A stretch of 20,478 nucleotides of DNA, from positions 1 through 20,478 of the forward strand of contig DMXI01000104.1 in the NCBI GenBank assembly GCA_003483885.1, in the 5' to 3' direction. The notes beneath the pieces are model-generated. The model was given only the letters and a program-made list of their open reading frames with translations. It made no database searches and was not told where the DNA came from. Each line of letters starts with the position of its first letter. The stretch's first letter is position 1. This DNA comes from Microscillaceae bacterium (GTDB lineage: Bacteria; Bacteroidota; Bacteroidia; Cytophagales; Microscillaceae). Position numbers and translations under genes: made by a program. Below are positions 7,926 through 15,486 of this stretch, piece after piece.

Positions 7926-8055
7926 AATTGATTATTCAATGGTTTGTGACTGTCATATTTGAATAAAAATGATTTTCGGTTAACCAATCAGTTCAAAGTA
8001 TATTTGTAAAACTGAGCGTATTAATTATTCATCATTGACCAATAATCATTGAAAT

Positions 8056-8835
8056 ATGGCCAACGAAATCAAAAAAACAGACTTTATCCAGTCATTAGAA
8101 AAAGGATTGAATGTGATTACAGCTTTTGACCACGAACACGCGGCCATGACTTTGACTCAGGTAGCCAAAAAATTGGATCTTACTCGTGCCAATGCCCGCC
8201 GAATTTTGCTTACCCTTGAGCATTTGGGGTTTGTATCTTCAGTAGATGGCAAACTCTTTAGTTTAACCCCTAAAGTATTGTGTTTGGGCTACTCATATAT
8301 GTCATCTTTATCGTATCGAGAGCTTGCCCAACCCTATATGGAAGCTTTAGCGGCTGAGGTAAACGAGTCTTGTTCAATGTCGGTATTGGATGATCGGGAA
8401 ATCGTATATGTGGCTCGGGTACAAACCAAACGGATTATGACCATTGCGCTCGGAGTAGGTACCAGGTTACCCGTACAGGCGGCTTCTATGGGAAAAGTAC
8501 TGTTGGCAGGTTTGGAACAAGAAGCTTTACAAAACTTGATCAAAGCGTTAAACTTTGAAGCTTTTACTTCACATACTTTGATTGACCCTAAAGCCTTTAT
8601 AGCGCACATTCAGGAAGTAAGGCAACAGGGTTGGGCTTTGTCTGATCAAGAGTTGGAAATAGGAGTACGCTCGGTGGCTTGTCCTTTGAAAGACAAAGAT
8701 GGAAAAACATTGGCAGCGCTCAACATTAGTGGGCATGCCAGTAGGGTAACCAAAGAAGAAATGCTCGATAAATTTTTACCTGCTTTGCAAAATACTGTGG
8801 CTAAAATAGAACAGGCTTTGAAGAATAAGGTTTAG
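8056..8835 (+). CDS. IclR-family regulator of the PcaR/PcaU/PobR type
   Basis: The product has 259 residues. It begins with DFIQSLEKGLNVITAFD (9-25), the opening of the beta-ketoadipate-pathway regulators, followed by a winged helix-turn-helix (about 24-80; LTRANARRILLTLEHLGFV is the recognition region). The IclR effector domain follows (about 85-255) with VGTRLPVQAASMGKVLLA and the C-terminal GVRSVACPLKD motif. Family members sense protocatechuate, 4-hydroxybenzoate or 3-oxoadipate and often activate transcription. Encoded inside the cluster, it probably controls the plus-strand genes and perhaps the divergent hydroxylase operon. A -7 box TATATTTG lies at 7999-8006 without a clear -33 partner, next to the 8-bp palindrome GGTTAACC (7978-7985), a possible self-operator. 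The effector is unknown. Confidence 0.92.
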   Translation: MANEIKKTDFIQSLEKGLNVITAFDHEHAAMTLTQVAKKLDLTRANARRILLTLEHLGFVSSVDGKLFSLTPKVLCLGYSYMSSLSYRELAQPYMEALAAEVNESCSMSVLDDREIVYVARVQTKRIMTIALGVGTRLPVQAASMGKVLLAGLEQEALQNLIKALNFEAFTSHTLIDPKAFIAHIQEVRQQGWALSDQELEIGVRSVACPLKDKDGKTLAALNISGHASRVTKEEMLDKFLPALQNTVAKIEQALKNKV

Positions 8836-8924
8836 TTCTTAACTGGTAGTTAATTATTCACAGTGACTACCTCGGTATATAGGGGTAATTTGCTCAAAGC
8901 TCCCAACTATTAATAACAAGGAAC

Positions 8925-9986
8925 ATGAACTTTACCTATAAATCTTTCCCTGGCCAAGTACACTTTGGGGCTGGAAAACTTAAGGAGTTACCTCACCTTC
9001 TCAAAAACTATTTGAGTGACCCTAATGATAAGGTACTGGTGTTGGCCGAAGCTCGGGTACAGCCTCAGGTAGATGCTTTAGTAGAGGCTTTGGGGCGAGA
9101 ATCTGTGCATCATTTTGATAAAGTGATTCAACATGTACCCCAAACGCTGGTAGCCGAGGCTTTAACGGTAGCAAATCATCTGCAACCCAAAGTCATGCTG
9201 TCTATTGGGGGAGGTTCGTCAGTTGGGTTGGCCAAAGCATTGGCGCTTGAAAATCGCTTGCCGATTATTGCAGTGCCAACCACGTTTGCCGGGTCGGAAC
9301 AAACCAATATTTGGGGGATTAGCAATGAAACAGGCAAAACTACTGGACGCAATGATGTAGTATTGCCTCAAGTAGTCATCTATGATCCAGCGCTTACCCA
9401 AACAATGCCCCAGCGCTTGGCAGTAATGAGTGCCATGAATGCCATGGCTCACCTTATGGAGGCAGTATATTCGCCTACTGGAAACCCTGTTACACGTAAC
9501 CAAGCTTTGCTAGGAATGCAAACGCTTAAAAGTGGATTAGAAAATATTGCTCAGCAAAAATCTTTCACCCCAGCAGCTAACGAACAAATTTTGTTTGGGG
9601 CGTATTTGGCGGGGCGAGCTTTGTGCGAGGTAACCATGGCTTTACACCATAAAGCAGCCCATGTATTGGGTGGCTCTTTTGGAATGCAACATGCCGAAGT
9701 CCACACCGTATTACAAACATATGTATTGGCGTATCAGTGGCCGCATTTGTCTGCTGAAGTTCAGCAAGACTTTGTCAAAGTATGGGGCGAAAATCCTCCA
9801 TTAGGACTCAAGAATCTGGCGGCAAATGCAGGTGCACCCACTACACTAGAAGAAATAGGTTTTGATCAGGCAGATATTGGTAAAGCAGTACGGATTATGT
9901 TGGCCAATCCCTATCCAAACCCCGCTCCCTTGGTAGAGAGTCAACTATTGGTGATGCTGGAAAAGGCTTTTGAAGGAAGGGTGTAG
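8925..9986 (+). CDS. maleylacetate reductase
   Basis: The product has 353 residues, the usual length of maleylacetate reductases in the iron-type (group III) alcohol dehydrogenase superfamily. It starts with a FPGQVHFGAG strand, then the nucleotide-binding GGGSSVGLAKA (95-105), AVPTTFAGSEQT (116-127), SAMNAMAHLMEA (169-180) and the active-site ALHHKAAHVLGG (239-250). The enzyme reduces maleylacetate to 3-oxoadipate with NAD(P)H in the cytoplasm, linking the dioxygenase to the CoA-transferase. It follows the IclR gene by 89 bp on the same strand and is likely co-transcribed with it. Its presence is the main argument that the cluster uses hydroxyquinol. Other iron-type dehydrogenases are less likely because MAR-specific motifs run through the whole length. 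Confidence 0.93.
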   Translation: MNFTYKSFPGQVHFGAGKLKELPHLLKNYLSDPNDKVLVLAEARVQPQVDALVEALGRESVHHFDKVIQHVPQTLVAEALTVANHLQPKVMLSIGGGSSVGLAKALALENRLPIIAVPTTFAGSEQTNIWGISNETGKTTGRNDVVLPQVVIYDPALTQTMPQRLAVMSAMNAMAHLMEAVYSPTGNPVTRNQALLGMQTLKSGLENIAQQKSFTPAANEQILFGAYLAGRALCEVTMALHHKAAHVLGGSFGMQHAEVHTVLQTYVLAYQWPHLSAEVQQDFVKVWGENPPLGLKNLAANAGAPTTLEEIGFDQADIGKAVRIMLANPYPNPAPLVESQLLVMLEKAFEGRV

Positions 9987-10150
9987 GTTATACTACCCGA
10001 CTATTTTTGCTTAGATCTGTAACCCCAGCAATTATCACGAAAACGCATCATATGAAGGCTGTGATCAACCCAAGAGGATACAAGTATAGGTTTTTCTCGA
10101 TATGCTACTCAAAATAAATAGGTTATTCAACTTACAACCCCTGCTAAACA

Positions 10151-11011
10151 ATGAAAGTCTATAAAAATCAGATTATTGTTCGCCCTCGTTTTTGGCAAAA
10201 ATTACTGGGCAATTTTGGATTTATGGCCATTACCCTTTTTCTGGCCTTTATTTTTTTTGAAAATATCCAACAGGCCAACCTCGTGGTTGTAATTTTGGTA
10301 AACTTGTTTGTAGGGGGAGGATTAATTGGTTTTTTAGTGGCATTATTTAATGTTGTTCGGCTTTTAGAGTTTGATGCTTCTGGGATTCAAGTATATCAAT
10401 TATTGGGGTTAAAAACATATGAATGGAGTGATATTAAGAGCATTCATGCTTATCAAAACGAATATAAAAATATTTTTCTGGAATTTTGGTTTCAAGACCA
10501 ATCGCTGAAACTGGTACCCGAAAACTTGGGTGCCCACAATAACCGTAACTTGCTCGAAAGCCGGAAAATCATTCGGGATTTATTAGCCATACTTATTAAA
10601 AGAGAATGGATTAGTGAGCGAGTAGTAAACGACCGCTTGGATTGGGTACCTGCCAGCAAGAAGCCTCAGCCCAAACCCAAATTTAAAATTGCTGAACTTG
10701 TAGGTGAAGTAAATGTAACCCAACATGAGGCAGTAAAAAGAAACGGGCGAGAGGAAATTACTTCTGCTACCCGTTATACTTCCCCCATCTCTAAACTCAT
10801 TATAGAGGAAGGCTACTGTGACTTAGGCCGCAAGGTGACTTCTTATGGAGTATTTTTCTCCGAAAAACTCACCGGCTCTACGTATTATTATGATTTTGGG
10901 GTAGAAAAATATGATACGCAAAGACAAGAGGTGATTTTTTATAATGTATGCAATCATAGAGACAAAATGCGTCTTGATTTGCCTACGTTGCGCCTAGAGA
11001 AAATACGTTGA
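10151..11011 (+). CDS. uncharacterised two-TM membrane protein with a PH-like segment
   Basis: The product has 286 residues that I do not recognise beyond general features. Two adjacent hydrophobic helices (about 19-36 and 43-68) form a hairpin near the N terminus. The stretch after them (LLEFDASGIQVYQLLGLKTY, then EWSDIKSI, 71-98) reads like the beginning of a bacterial PH-like domain of the STM3941 type. A proline/lysine-rich linker (about 168-181) leads to a soluble C-terminal domain of about 100 residues with no motif known to me. It lies 164 bp after the maleylacetate reductase on the same strand and ends just before a strong terminator. It could be the last gene of that transcript but has no obvious role in aromatic catabolism. 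Confidence 0.75.
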   Translation: MKVYKNQIIVRPRFWQKLLGNFGFMAITLFLAFIFFENIQQANLVVVILVNLFVGGGLIGFLVALFNVVRLLEFDASGIQVYQLLGLKTYEWSDIKSIHAYQNEYKNIFLEFWFQDQSLKLVPENLGAHNNRNLLESRKIIRDLLAILIKREWISERVVNDRLDWVPASKKPQPKPKFKIAELVGEVNVTQHEAVKRNGREEITSATRYTSPISKLIIEEGYCDLGRKVTSYGVFFSEKLTGSTYYYDFGVEKYDTQRQEVIFYNVCNHRDKMRLDLPTLRLEKIR

Positions 11012-11025
11012 ATGTGTGGGTTTTG

Positions 11026-11057
11026 AAAGAAGCATCAATCTACCTGATGCTTCTTTT
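11026..11057. terminator. intrinsic terminator between convergent genes
   Basis: A perfect 12-bp stem (AAAGAAGCATCA / TGATGCTTCTTT) with a 7-nt loop ends in four Ts on the plus strand and four As at the far side. It lies 15 nt after the stop of the 10151 gene and 26 nt from the end of the convergent dehydrogenase gene, so it probably serves both. Confidence 0.85.
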
Positions 11058-11082
11058 GTACAATGATTAAAGTGTTAAGCAA

Positions 11083-11979
11083 TTAGTTTTGGGCCACTTT
11101 CAAGAGATGTTCCATCTGTAAACTGTCTTTGATAAGTGATTGCTGTATAGGGGCAACCTTCTCGTTGTAGTCTACAGTGCCATAATCTACCCCTGATACC
11201 ACTCTCATAGGTCTTGAACCTTTGGGGGTTTCAATTACTTTAGTGATATCATCAGCTACCAGTTGTGGATGGAGAGCTTCTTTGGAATCAAAAAAGCCTT
11301 CGAAATTTTTGAGCATAGCCATGGGTACCTCTTGATGGTCACCATATTGAGTCAATACCGTGGCATCGTTTTCTTTAGGGCCACTGTACAACAACCCCGT
11401 TCCAAATGGTCCAGGCTCGTTGATTGAAACCTCAATACCAAAAGGAGCTAACTCATAGCTCAGCGATTGTGAATAGGCTTCTAACGCGTGTTTACTGGCA
11501 CAGTAGATACCAAAATAAGGAAAAGCAAGCCTTCCGGCAAGTGATGATACATTGATAATTAATCCATTTTTTGCCGCTCTCATATGCGGCAAAACTGCTT
11601 TGGTTGTTCTCAACACCCCAAAGAAATTTACCTCAAATTGTTCTTGGGCTTGTTTTAAGGAATATGCTTCAGAAATACCCACATACATGACCCCCGCATT
11701 GTTTACCAAAGTGTCTATTTTACCATCTTTGACAATCACTTGGTCTAGGGCTTTTTTGACTGATTCGTCGTTGGTTACATCCAGCTCAACTACTTCAATG
11801 GCGAGATTCTCTTTGGAAGCAATAGCCAGAAGTTCCTGTTTTTTGGGAGCATTCTTACCTTCGGTATTTCGCATAGAAGCCCATACTTTGTAACCTTTTC
11901 TGGCAAGGGTAAGGGTAGTAAGGTATCCAAATCCATTACTACTTCCGGTAATTAGTACATTTGACATTGTTGTTGACAT
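11083..11979 (-). CDS. short-chain dehydrogenase/reductase (classical SDR)
   Basis: The product has 298 residues from the first ATG; a second ATG four codons in (11967) would start right at the Rossmann strand. The cofactor motif TGSSNGFG is at 11-18 and NNAG at 93-96. The catalytic residues are S146 (NVSSLAG), Y159 and K163 (YCASK). ELDVTN (65-70) lies where classical SDRs bind the adenine ring. After the active site comes PGPFGTG (about 194-200), the lid region. The substrate is unknown; an aldehyde, ketone or quinone is possible. Two copies of the TAGAC-N5-GTCTA operator lie between it and the TetR gene, and TetR is encoded just upstream on the same strand, so it is very likely the repressed target. 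An NADP(H)-dependent detoxification role is inference. Confidence 0.92.
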   Translation of the reverse strand: MSTTMSNVLITGSSNGFGYLTTLTLARKGYKVWASMRNTEGKNAPKKQELLAIASKENLAIEVVELDVTNDESVKKALDQVIVKDGKIDTLVNNAGVMYVGISEAYSLKQAQEQFEVNFFGVLRTTKAVLPHMRAAKNGLIINVSSLAGRLAFPYFGIYCASKHALEAYSQSLSYELAPFGIEVSINEPGPFGTGLLYSGPKENDATVLTQYGDHQEVPMAMLKNFEGFFDSKEALHPQLVADDITKVIETPKGSRPMRVVSGVDYGTVDYNEKVAPIQQSLIKDSLQMEHLLKVAQN

Positions 11980-12005
11980 GTTTTTTTAGGTTTAGAAATT
12001 AATAT

Positions 12006-12020
12006 TAGACTGGTCGGCTA
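12006..12020. promoter_or_regulatory. TetR operator copy 1, upstream of the SDR gene
   Basis: TAGACTGGTCGGCTA is a 15-bp palindrome with one mismatch in the right half. It is 27 bp upstream of the dehydrogenase start and shares the flanks ATAT and TATAAT with copy 2. Confidence 0.8.
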
Positions 12021-12097
12021 TAATTGGTTTAAAAAATTAGAAATAGGACACAATCACTATTTCTTAGTTACTATTCAATTGTTATTTATTTTAATAT

Positions 12098-12112
12098 TAG
12101 ACTGGTCGTCTA
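12098..12112. promoter_or_regulatory. TetR operator copy 2, between TetR and SDR
   Basis: TAGACTGGTCGTCTA has perfect 5-bp half-sites (TAGAC/GTCTA) around TGGTC. It is 92 bp from copy 1 in the same orientation and 19 bp beyond the TetR stop codon, so it belongs to the dehydrogenase promoter region. Confidence 0.82.
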
Positions 12113-12130
12113 TAATTTATGCAAAAAAAT

Positions 12131-12706
12131 TTACAAAATCTGATTCATTGTATAGTTTACAAATAGGGTATAAGGTCTTTTAGATCCAGCCGCTTTCATC
12201 CTGATCAATGCACCTTCCCAACTGCTCAAAATATAATCTGCTAATTCTTCAGCACTTTGTTCATTATTAAATTCTCCTGCGCTTTGCCCTTCACTGATGC
12301 ATTGAGCGATAATGGACTGCCAGCTCAAAAACTTTGATTCAAACTTTTCTCTTAAACCCTTGCTTTGCCCTGCCATTTCATTGGCGAGATCTCCTAATAA
12401 ACAACCTACTTCGAAGTTGTCTTTACTATAATCGTTTACCCTTTCATCAAAAAAGCCTTGGAGCCTTGCTCTTGGACTTTTAGACTGGTCAAGTAAAGCC
12501 GCTTTCATCTTTTGGGCGCTCATATTTGTATAATAATCCACCACCTGTATAGCAAAATCTTCTTTACTCTCAAAGTAATAATAAAATGAGCCTTTGGGAA
12601 TATTGACTGTTTTTAAGAGTTCTTGTAAACCCAATTGGTAGAAGTTTTTCCTACTCAAAAGTTTTATTCCGGCTTCTAATATTTTTTTTATGTTGTCTTC
12701 TTTCAT
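12131..12706 (-). CDS. TetR/AcrR-family repressor
   Basis: The product has 191 residues. The N-terminal helix-turn-helix domain (about 5-52) ends in the family hallmark IPKGSFYYYFESKEDFA. The remaining helices form the ligand-binding and dimerisation domain, with GCLLGDLANEMAG near its middle. It resembles the LmrA/YxaF-like group, whose operators have TAGAC half-sites; that comparison is from memory. The gene is preceded by its own operator copy (12717-12731) overlapping the expected transcription start, which implies negative autoregulation. It probably also represses the downstream dehydrogenase through operators at 12006 and 12098. The inducer is unknown; it may be the dehydrogenase substrate. 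Confidence 0.92.
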   Translation of the reverse strand: MKEDNIKKILEAGIKLLSRKNFYQLGLQELLKTVNIPKGSFYYYFESKEDFAIQVVDYYTNMSAQKMKAALLDQSKSPRARLQGFFDERVNDYSKDNFEVGCLLGDLANEMAGQSKGLREKFESKFLSWQSIIAQCISEGQSAGEFNNEQSAEELADYILSSWEGALIRMKAAGSKRPYTLFVNYTMNQIL

Positions 12707-12716
12707 TATTCTATAT

Positions 12717-12731
12717 TAGACTGGTCGTCTA
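12717..12731. promoter_or_regulatory. TetR operator copy 3, in the TetR promoter
   Basis: TAGACTGGTCGTCTA is identical to copy 2 and lies 11 bp before the TetR ATG. It directly follows the predicted -7 box (12742-12735 on the minus strand), so a bound repressor would cover the start of transcription. Confidence 0.85.
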
Positions 12732-12734
12732 TTA

Positions 12735-12766
12735 CAAATGTATACGTTTTATTATTTACAACAAAA
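12735..12766 (-). promoter_or_regulatory. promoter of the TetR gene
   Basis: Read on the minus strand there is TTTTG (12766-12762), a 19-nt spacer and TACATTTG (12742-12735). This is an exact match to the Bacteroidota consensus TTTG-N19-TAnnTTTG. The start site is expected near 12731, at the edge of operator copy 3. Confidence 0.7.
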
Positions 12767-12916
12767 CTTTTATTTACATTTTAACTGAGTATTTATTGTC
12801 TTATAGTTAATAATTATGCTCTTAACCCCGCTGTTTTATTCAACCCAGTGAATTTTTCTGGGATTTTTCTGTACTTTTAACATTAGATCATCACATACAC
12901 AATCGTTTTACAGAAA

Positions 12917-15346
12917 ATGACTACACAATTTAAGTTTACTGATTTTTTACTGATTACATTGCTTGGGTTGCTCACTTACACCACCCAGGCCCAAAATACC
13001 AACCGCAAATATCAAAGCCATACCTGGAGCAAGAATTTGCTCACCGTGCAAACCAACGACGGGAAGTTGATACTCAAAGCCTATAATGATTATGTCATCA
13101 AGGTAGCCTTTGAGAAAAGAGATGCCCAAAACCCGGATTCTTCGCATGCGGTAGTACTAGCTCCCCAAAGAGTAAGGGTAAAACTGACCGAAGCAGCCAA
13201 TAAACTAACCATGGCTACTGAAGTAATAAAAGTAGAAGTGGTTAAATCTCCTTTGCAGGTGATTTTTTATAATGGTGACAAAAAAATCACCAGTGAGGCG
13301 GCTGGATATTTTGAGAAAGGAGATAGCTTGGGCTTGAGAGGATTTGCTTTTAACCTAGACAATTCGGAAAGTTTATACGGAACGGGCGAGCGAGCTTTGC
13401 CGCTCAATCGTCGTGGCTATCGCTTAGAACTTTACAACAAAGCCCACTATGGCTATAGCGACAAATCGGTGCTAATGGGATACAACATTCCAATGGTACT
13501 TTCTTCAAAAAAGTATGCTATTTATTTCGATAATGCGCCTAAAGGTTTCATTGATTTGGGCAAAACCAGTCCTAATCAACTCACCTTTGAGAGCATTGGA
13601 GGCAATATGACTTACTATTTTATTGCGGCCGAAAACCTATCCAGGGTGATAGAAGAATATACCTTGTTGACTGGCCGCCAACCTTTACCGCCTCGTTGGG
13701 TATTTGGTAACATTGCCACCCGTTATGGCTATCGCAGTGAAGCTGAAGTACGCAAAGTGGTCCAAGAATATCAAAAAAAGGATTTTCCGCTAGATGCCGT
13801 CATTTTAGACCATTATTGGTACGGTGAAGGTGAGATCAAGAAATCGGTAGCCATGGGCGACCTGGACTGGTATAAACCCAATTGGCCTTCGGGGGCGGGT
13901 TTGGTACAAGACCTTAAAAAACAAAATATTCAAACGGTACTCATCACCCAGCCTTTTGTATTGACCAATTCCAAAAACTTTGAGTATACCTCCAAAAAAG
14001 GTTTATTGACCAAAGATGCAAACGGAAAAACGTATGTAATTCCTGAGTTTTATTTTGGGCAAACCGGCCTTCTAGATATTTTTCAGCCTGCTACCCAACA
14101 ATGGTTCTGGAGTAAATACAAAAAGCATATCGAGACTGGGGTAAATGGCTGGTGGGGCGATTTGGGTGAACCCGAGATGCATCCTTCTGGCATTCGACAT
14201 ACCCGAGGCAAAGCCGATGATTTACACAATGTATATGGGCATTATTGGGCCAAAATGCTGTCTGAAAATTATCAAAAAAAATACCCTCGGGTACGTCCCT
14301 TGATTTTGATGCGGGCTGGGTTTGCAGGTTCCCAACGTTTTGGACTTATTCCCTGGTCGGGTGATGTAAGCCGTTCCTGGGGTGGATTGCGCTCCCAAAT
14401 TCCCCTGGCATTGAATATGAGCCTGGCGGGATTGGCCTACATGCATTCCGACTTAGGTGGTTTTGCGGGAGGCAAGCTCAGTCCAGAGTTGTATACTCGC
14501 TGGTTGCAATATGGCGTATTTCAACCTGTATATCGCCCACATTCTCAGGAGCAAGTACCTTCAGAACCCATATACTATGCAGATAGCACTCAGCAAATTG
14601 TGCGTAAGTTTATCAAGCTGCGTTATCAAATGTTACCTTACAATTACACTTTGGCTTACCAAAATGCGATAAGAGGTACCCCTTTGATGCGCCCTTTATT
14701 TTTTATAGAACCCGACAATCCCAAGTTATACCAAACCAATGACAGCTACCTTTGGGGCGATGCATTTTTGGTAGCACCAGTTTTGCAAAAAGGTCAAAAA
14801 ACGGTGAAAGTTTATTTCCCTAAAGGGTATACTTGGTTTGACTTCTGGAGCAATAAAAGTTATGCAGGAGGAACCACCGCTACCATTGATGTGACCTTAG
14901 ACAAAATCCCGGTGTTTGTACGAGGAGGTGCTTTTGTGCCCATGATTCGTCCCATCAATAATACCAGTGCGTATACTTCCAAGGATTTGATTCTACACTA
15001 TTATTTTGACAAAACCCTCAAAGAAGAACAAGAAGGTTTGATGTACGAAGACGACGGTAAAAATGCTCAAGCCTTGAAAACCAAACAATATCAATTAATG
15101 GAGTTTGAAGCAGAGCAGGAGGGAGACTTGTATGAAATGGAATTTGAGCGCAATAGCACTACTTACCCAGATGCACCTGCCCAGCGAAATGTTACGCTGA
15201 TTATTCACAATAAAAAGTTTACCACTGTAGCCAAAACAAGCAAAGTGAGTAAAAAAGAAGTGCAACTGAAATATGATGCTACCAAAAACCAAACAACGAT
15301 TACTTTTCCCTGGAAGAAGCGGAAAGTAGAGCTTTGGTTGAAGTAA
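12917..15346 (+). CDS. exported glycoside hydrolase family 31 (alpha-glucosidase / 4-alpha-glucosyltransferase-like)
   Basis: The product has 809 residues with an N-terminal signal peptide (hydrophobic core about 9-20, probable cleavage after TTQA near 25). An N-terminal beta-sandwich (to about 250) contains the GH31 SLYGTGERALPLNRRGY region. The TIM barrel starts around PPRWVFGN and includes AVILDHYWYGEGE. The catalytic nucleophile is D415 in WWGDLGEPE and the acid/base D483 in WSGDVSRSWGG. Two C-terminal beta domains follow. The DLGEPE form of the nucleophile motif resembles Cellvibrio Agd31B, an oligosaccharide 4-alpha-glucosyltransferase, and bacterial alpha-xylosidases more than the classical maltase form with DMNE. 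It therefore acts on alpha-glucosides or alpha-glucans in the periplasm or outside; hydrolysis versus transfer cannot be settled from sequence. No SusC/D genes are nearby, so this is not a typical polysaccharide utilisation locus. Confidence 0.92.
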   Translation: MTTQFKFTDFLLITLLGLLTYTTQAQNTNRKYQSHTWSKNLLTVQTNDGKLILKAYNDYVIKVAFEKRDAQNPDSSHAVVLAPQRVRVKLTEAANKLTMATEVIKVEVVKSPLQVIFYNGDKKITSEAAGYFEKGDSLGLRGFAFNLDNSESLYGTGERALPLNRRGYRLELYNKAHYGYSDKSVLMGYNIPMVLSSKKYAIYFDNAPKGFIDLGKTSPNQLTFESIGGNMTYYFIAAENLSRVIEEYTLLTGRQPLPPRWVFGNIATRYGYRSEAEVRKVVQEYQKKDFPLDAVILDHYWYGEGEIKKSVAMGDLDWYKPNWPSGAGLVQDLKKQNIQTVLITQPFVLTNSKNFEYTSKKGLLTKDANGKTYVIPEFYFGQTGLLDIFQPATQQWFWSKYKKHIETGVNGWWGDLGEPEMHPSGIRHTRGKADDLHNVYGHYWAKMLSENYQKKYPRVRPLILMRAGFAGSQRFGLIPWSGDVSRSWGGLRSQIPLALNMSLAGLAYMHSDLGGFAGGKLSPELYTRWLQYGVFQPVYRPHSQEQVPSEPIYYADSTQQIVRKFIKLRYQMLPYNYTLAYQNAIRGTPLMRPLFFIEPDNPKLYQTNDSYLWGDAFLVAPVLQKGQKTVKVYFPKGYTWFDFWSNKSYAGGTTATIDVTLDKIPVFVRGGAFVPMIRPINNTSAYTSKDLILHYYFDKTLKEEQEGLMYEDDGKNAQALKTKQYQLMEFEAEQEGDLYEMEFERNSTTYPDAPAQRNVTLIIHNKKFTTVAKTSKVSKKEVQLKYDATKNQTTITFPWKKRKVELWLK

Positions 15347-15380
15347 TGAGTCAAGTGCACAAATAAAATTTAGGCATTCA

Positions 15381-15423
15381 AAAGTGGCAAGTTCAGGGTA
15401 AAGCAACCAGGACTTGCCACTTT
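15381..15423 (+). terminator. hairpin terminator after the GH31 gene
   Basis: A perfect 12-bp stem (AAAGTGGCAAGT / ACTTGCCACTTT) with a 19-nt loop lies 34 nt after the GH31 stop codon. The T-tract is only three bases, so efficiency is uncertain. Confidence 0.6.
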
Positions 15424-15426
15424 ATG

Positions 15427-15458
15427 TTTGCCACTCGCCTGCTTTTTCTGTAAATTTA
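15427..15458 (+). promoter_or_regulatory. promoter candidate for the caspase-like gene
   Basis: TTTG (15427-15430), a 20-nt spacer and TAAATTTA (15451-15458), 7 of 8 to TAnnTTTG, lie directly after the GH31 terminator and 28 nt before the ATG. Confidence 0.4.
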
Positions 15459-15486
15459 TATTCTCCTAATCAAAATTATTACATCA

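Noticed and set aside
2075..9986. Chlorocatechol (TfdBCDEF-like) pathway as the reading of the cluster.
   Set aside because: The hydroxylase, dioxygenase and maleylacetate reductase would fit, but chloromuconate cycloisomerase and dienelactone hydrolase are absent. The CoA-transferase and thiolase then follow naturally from hydroxyquinol.
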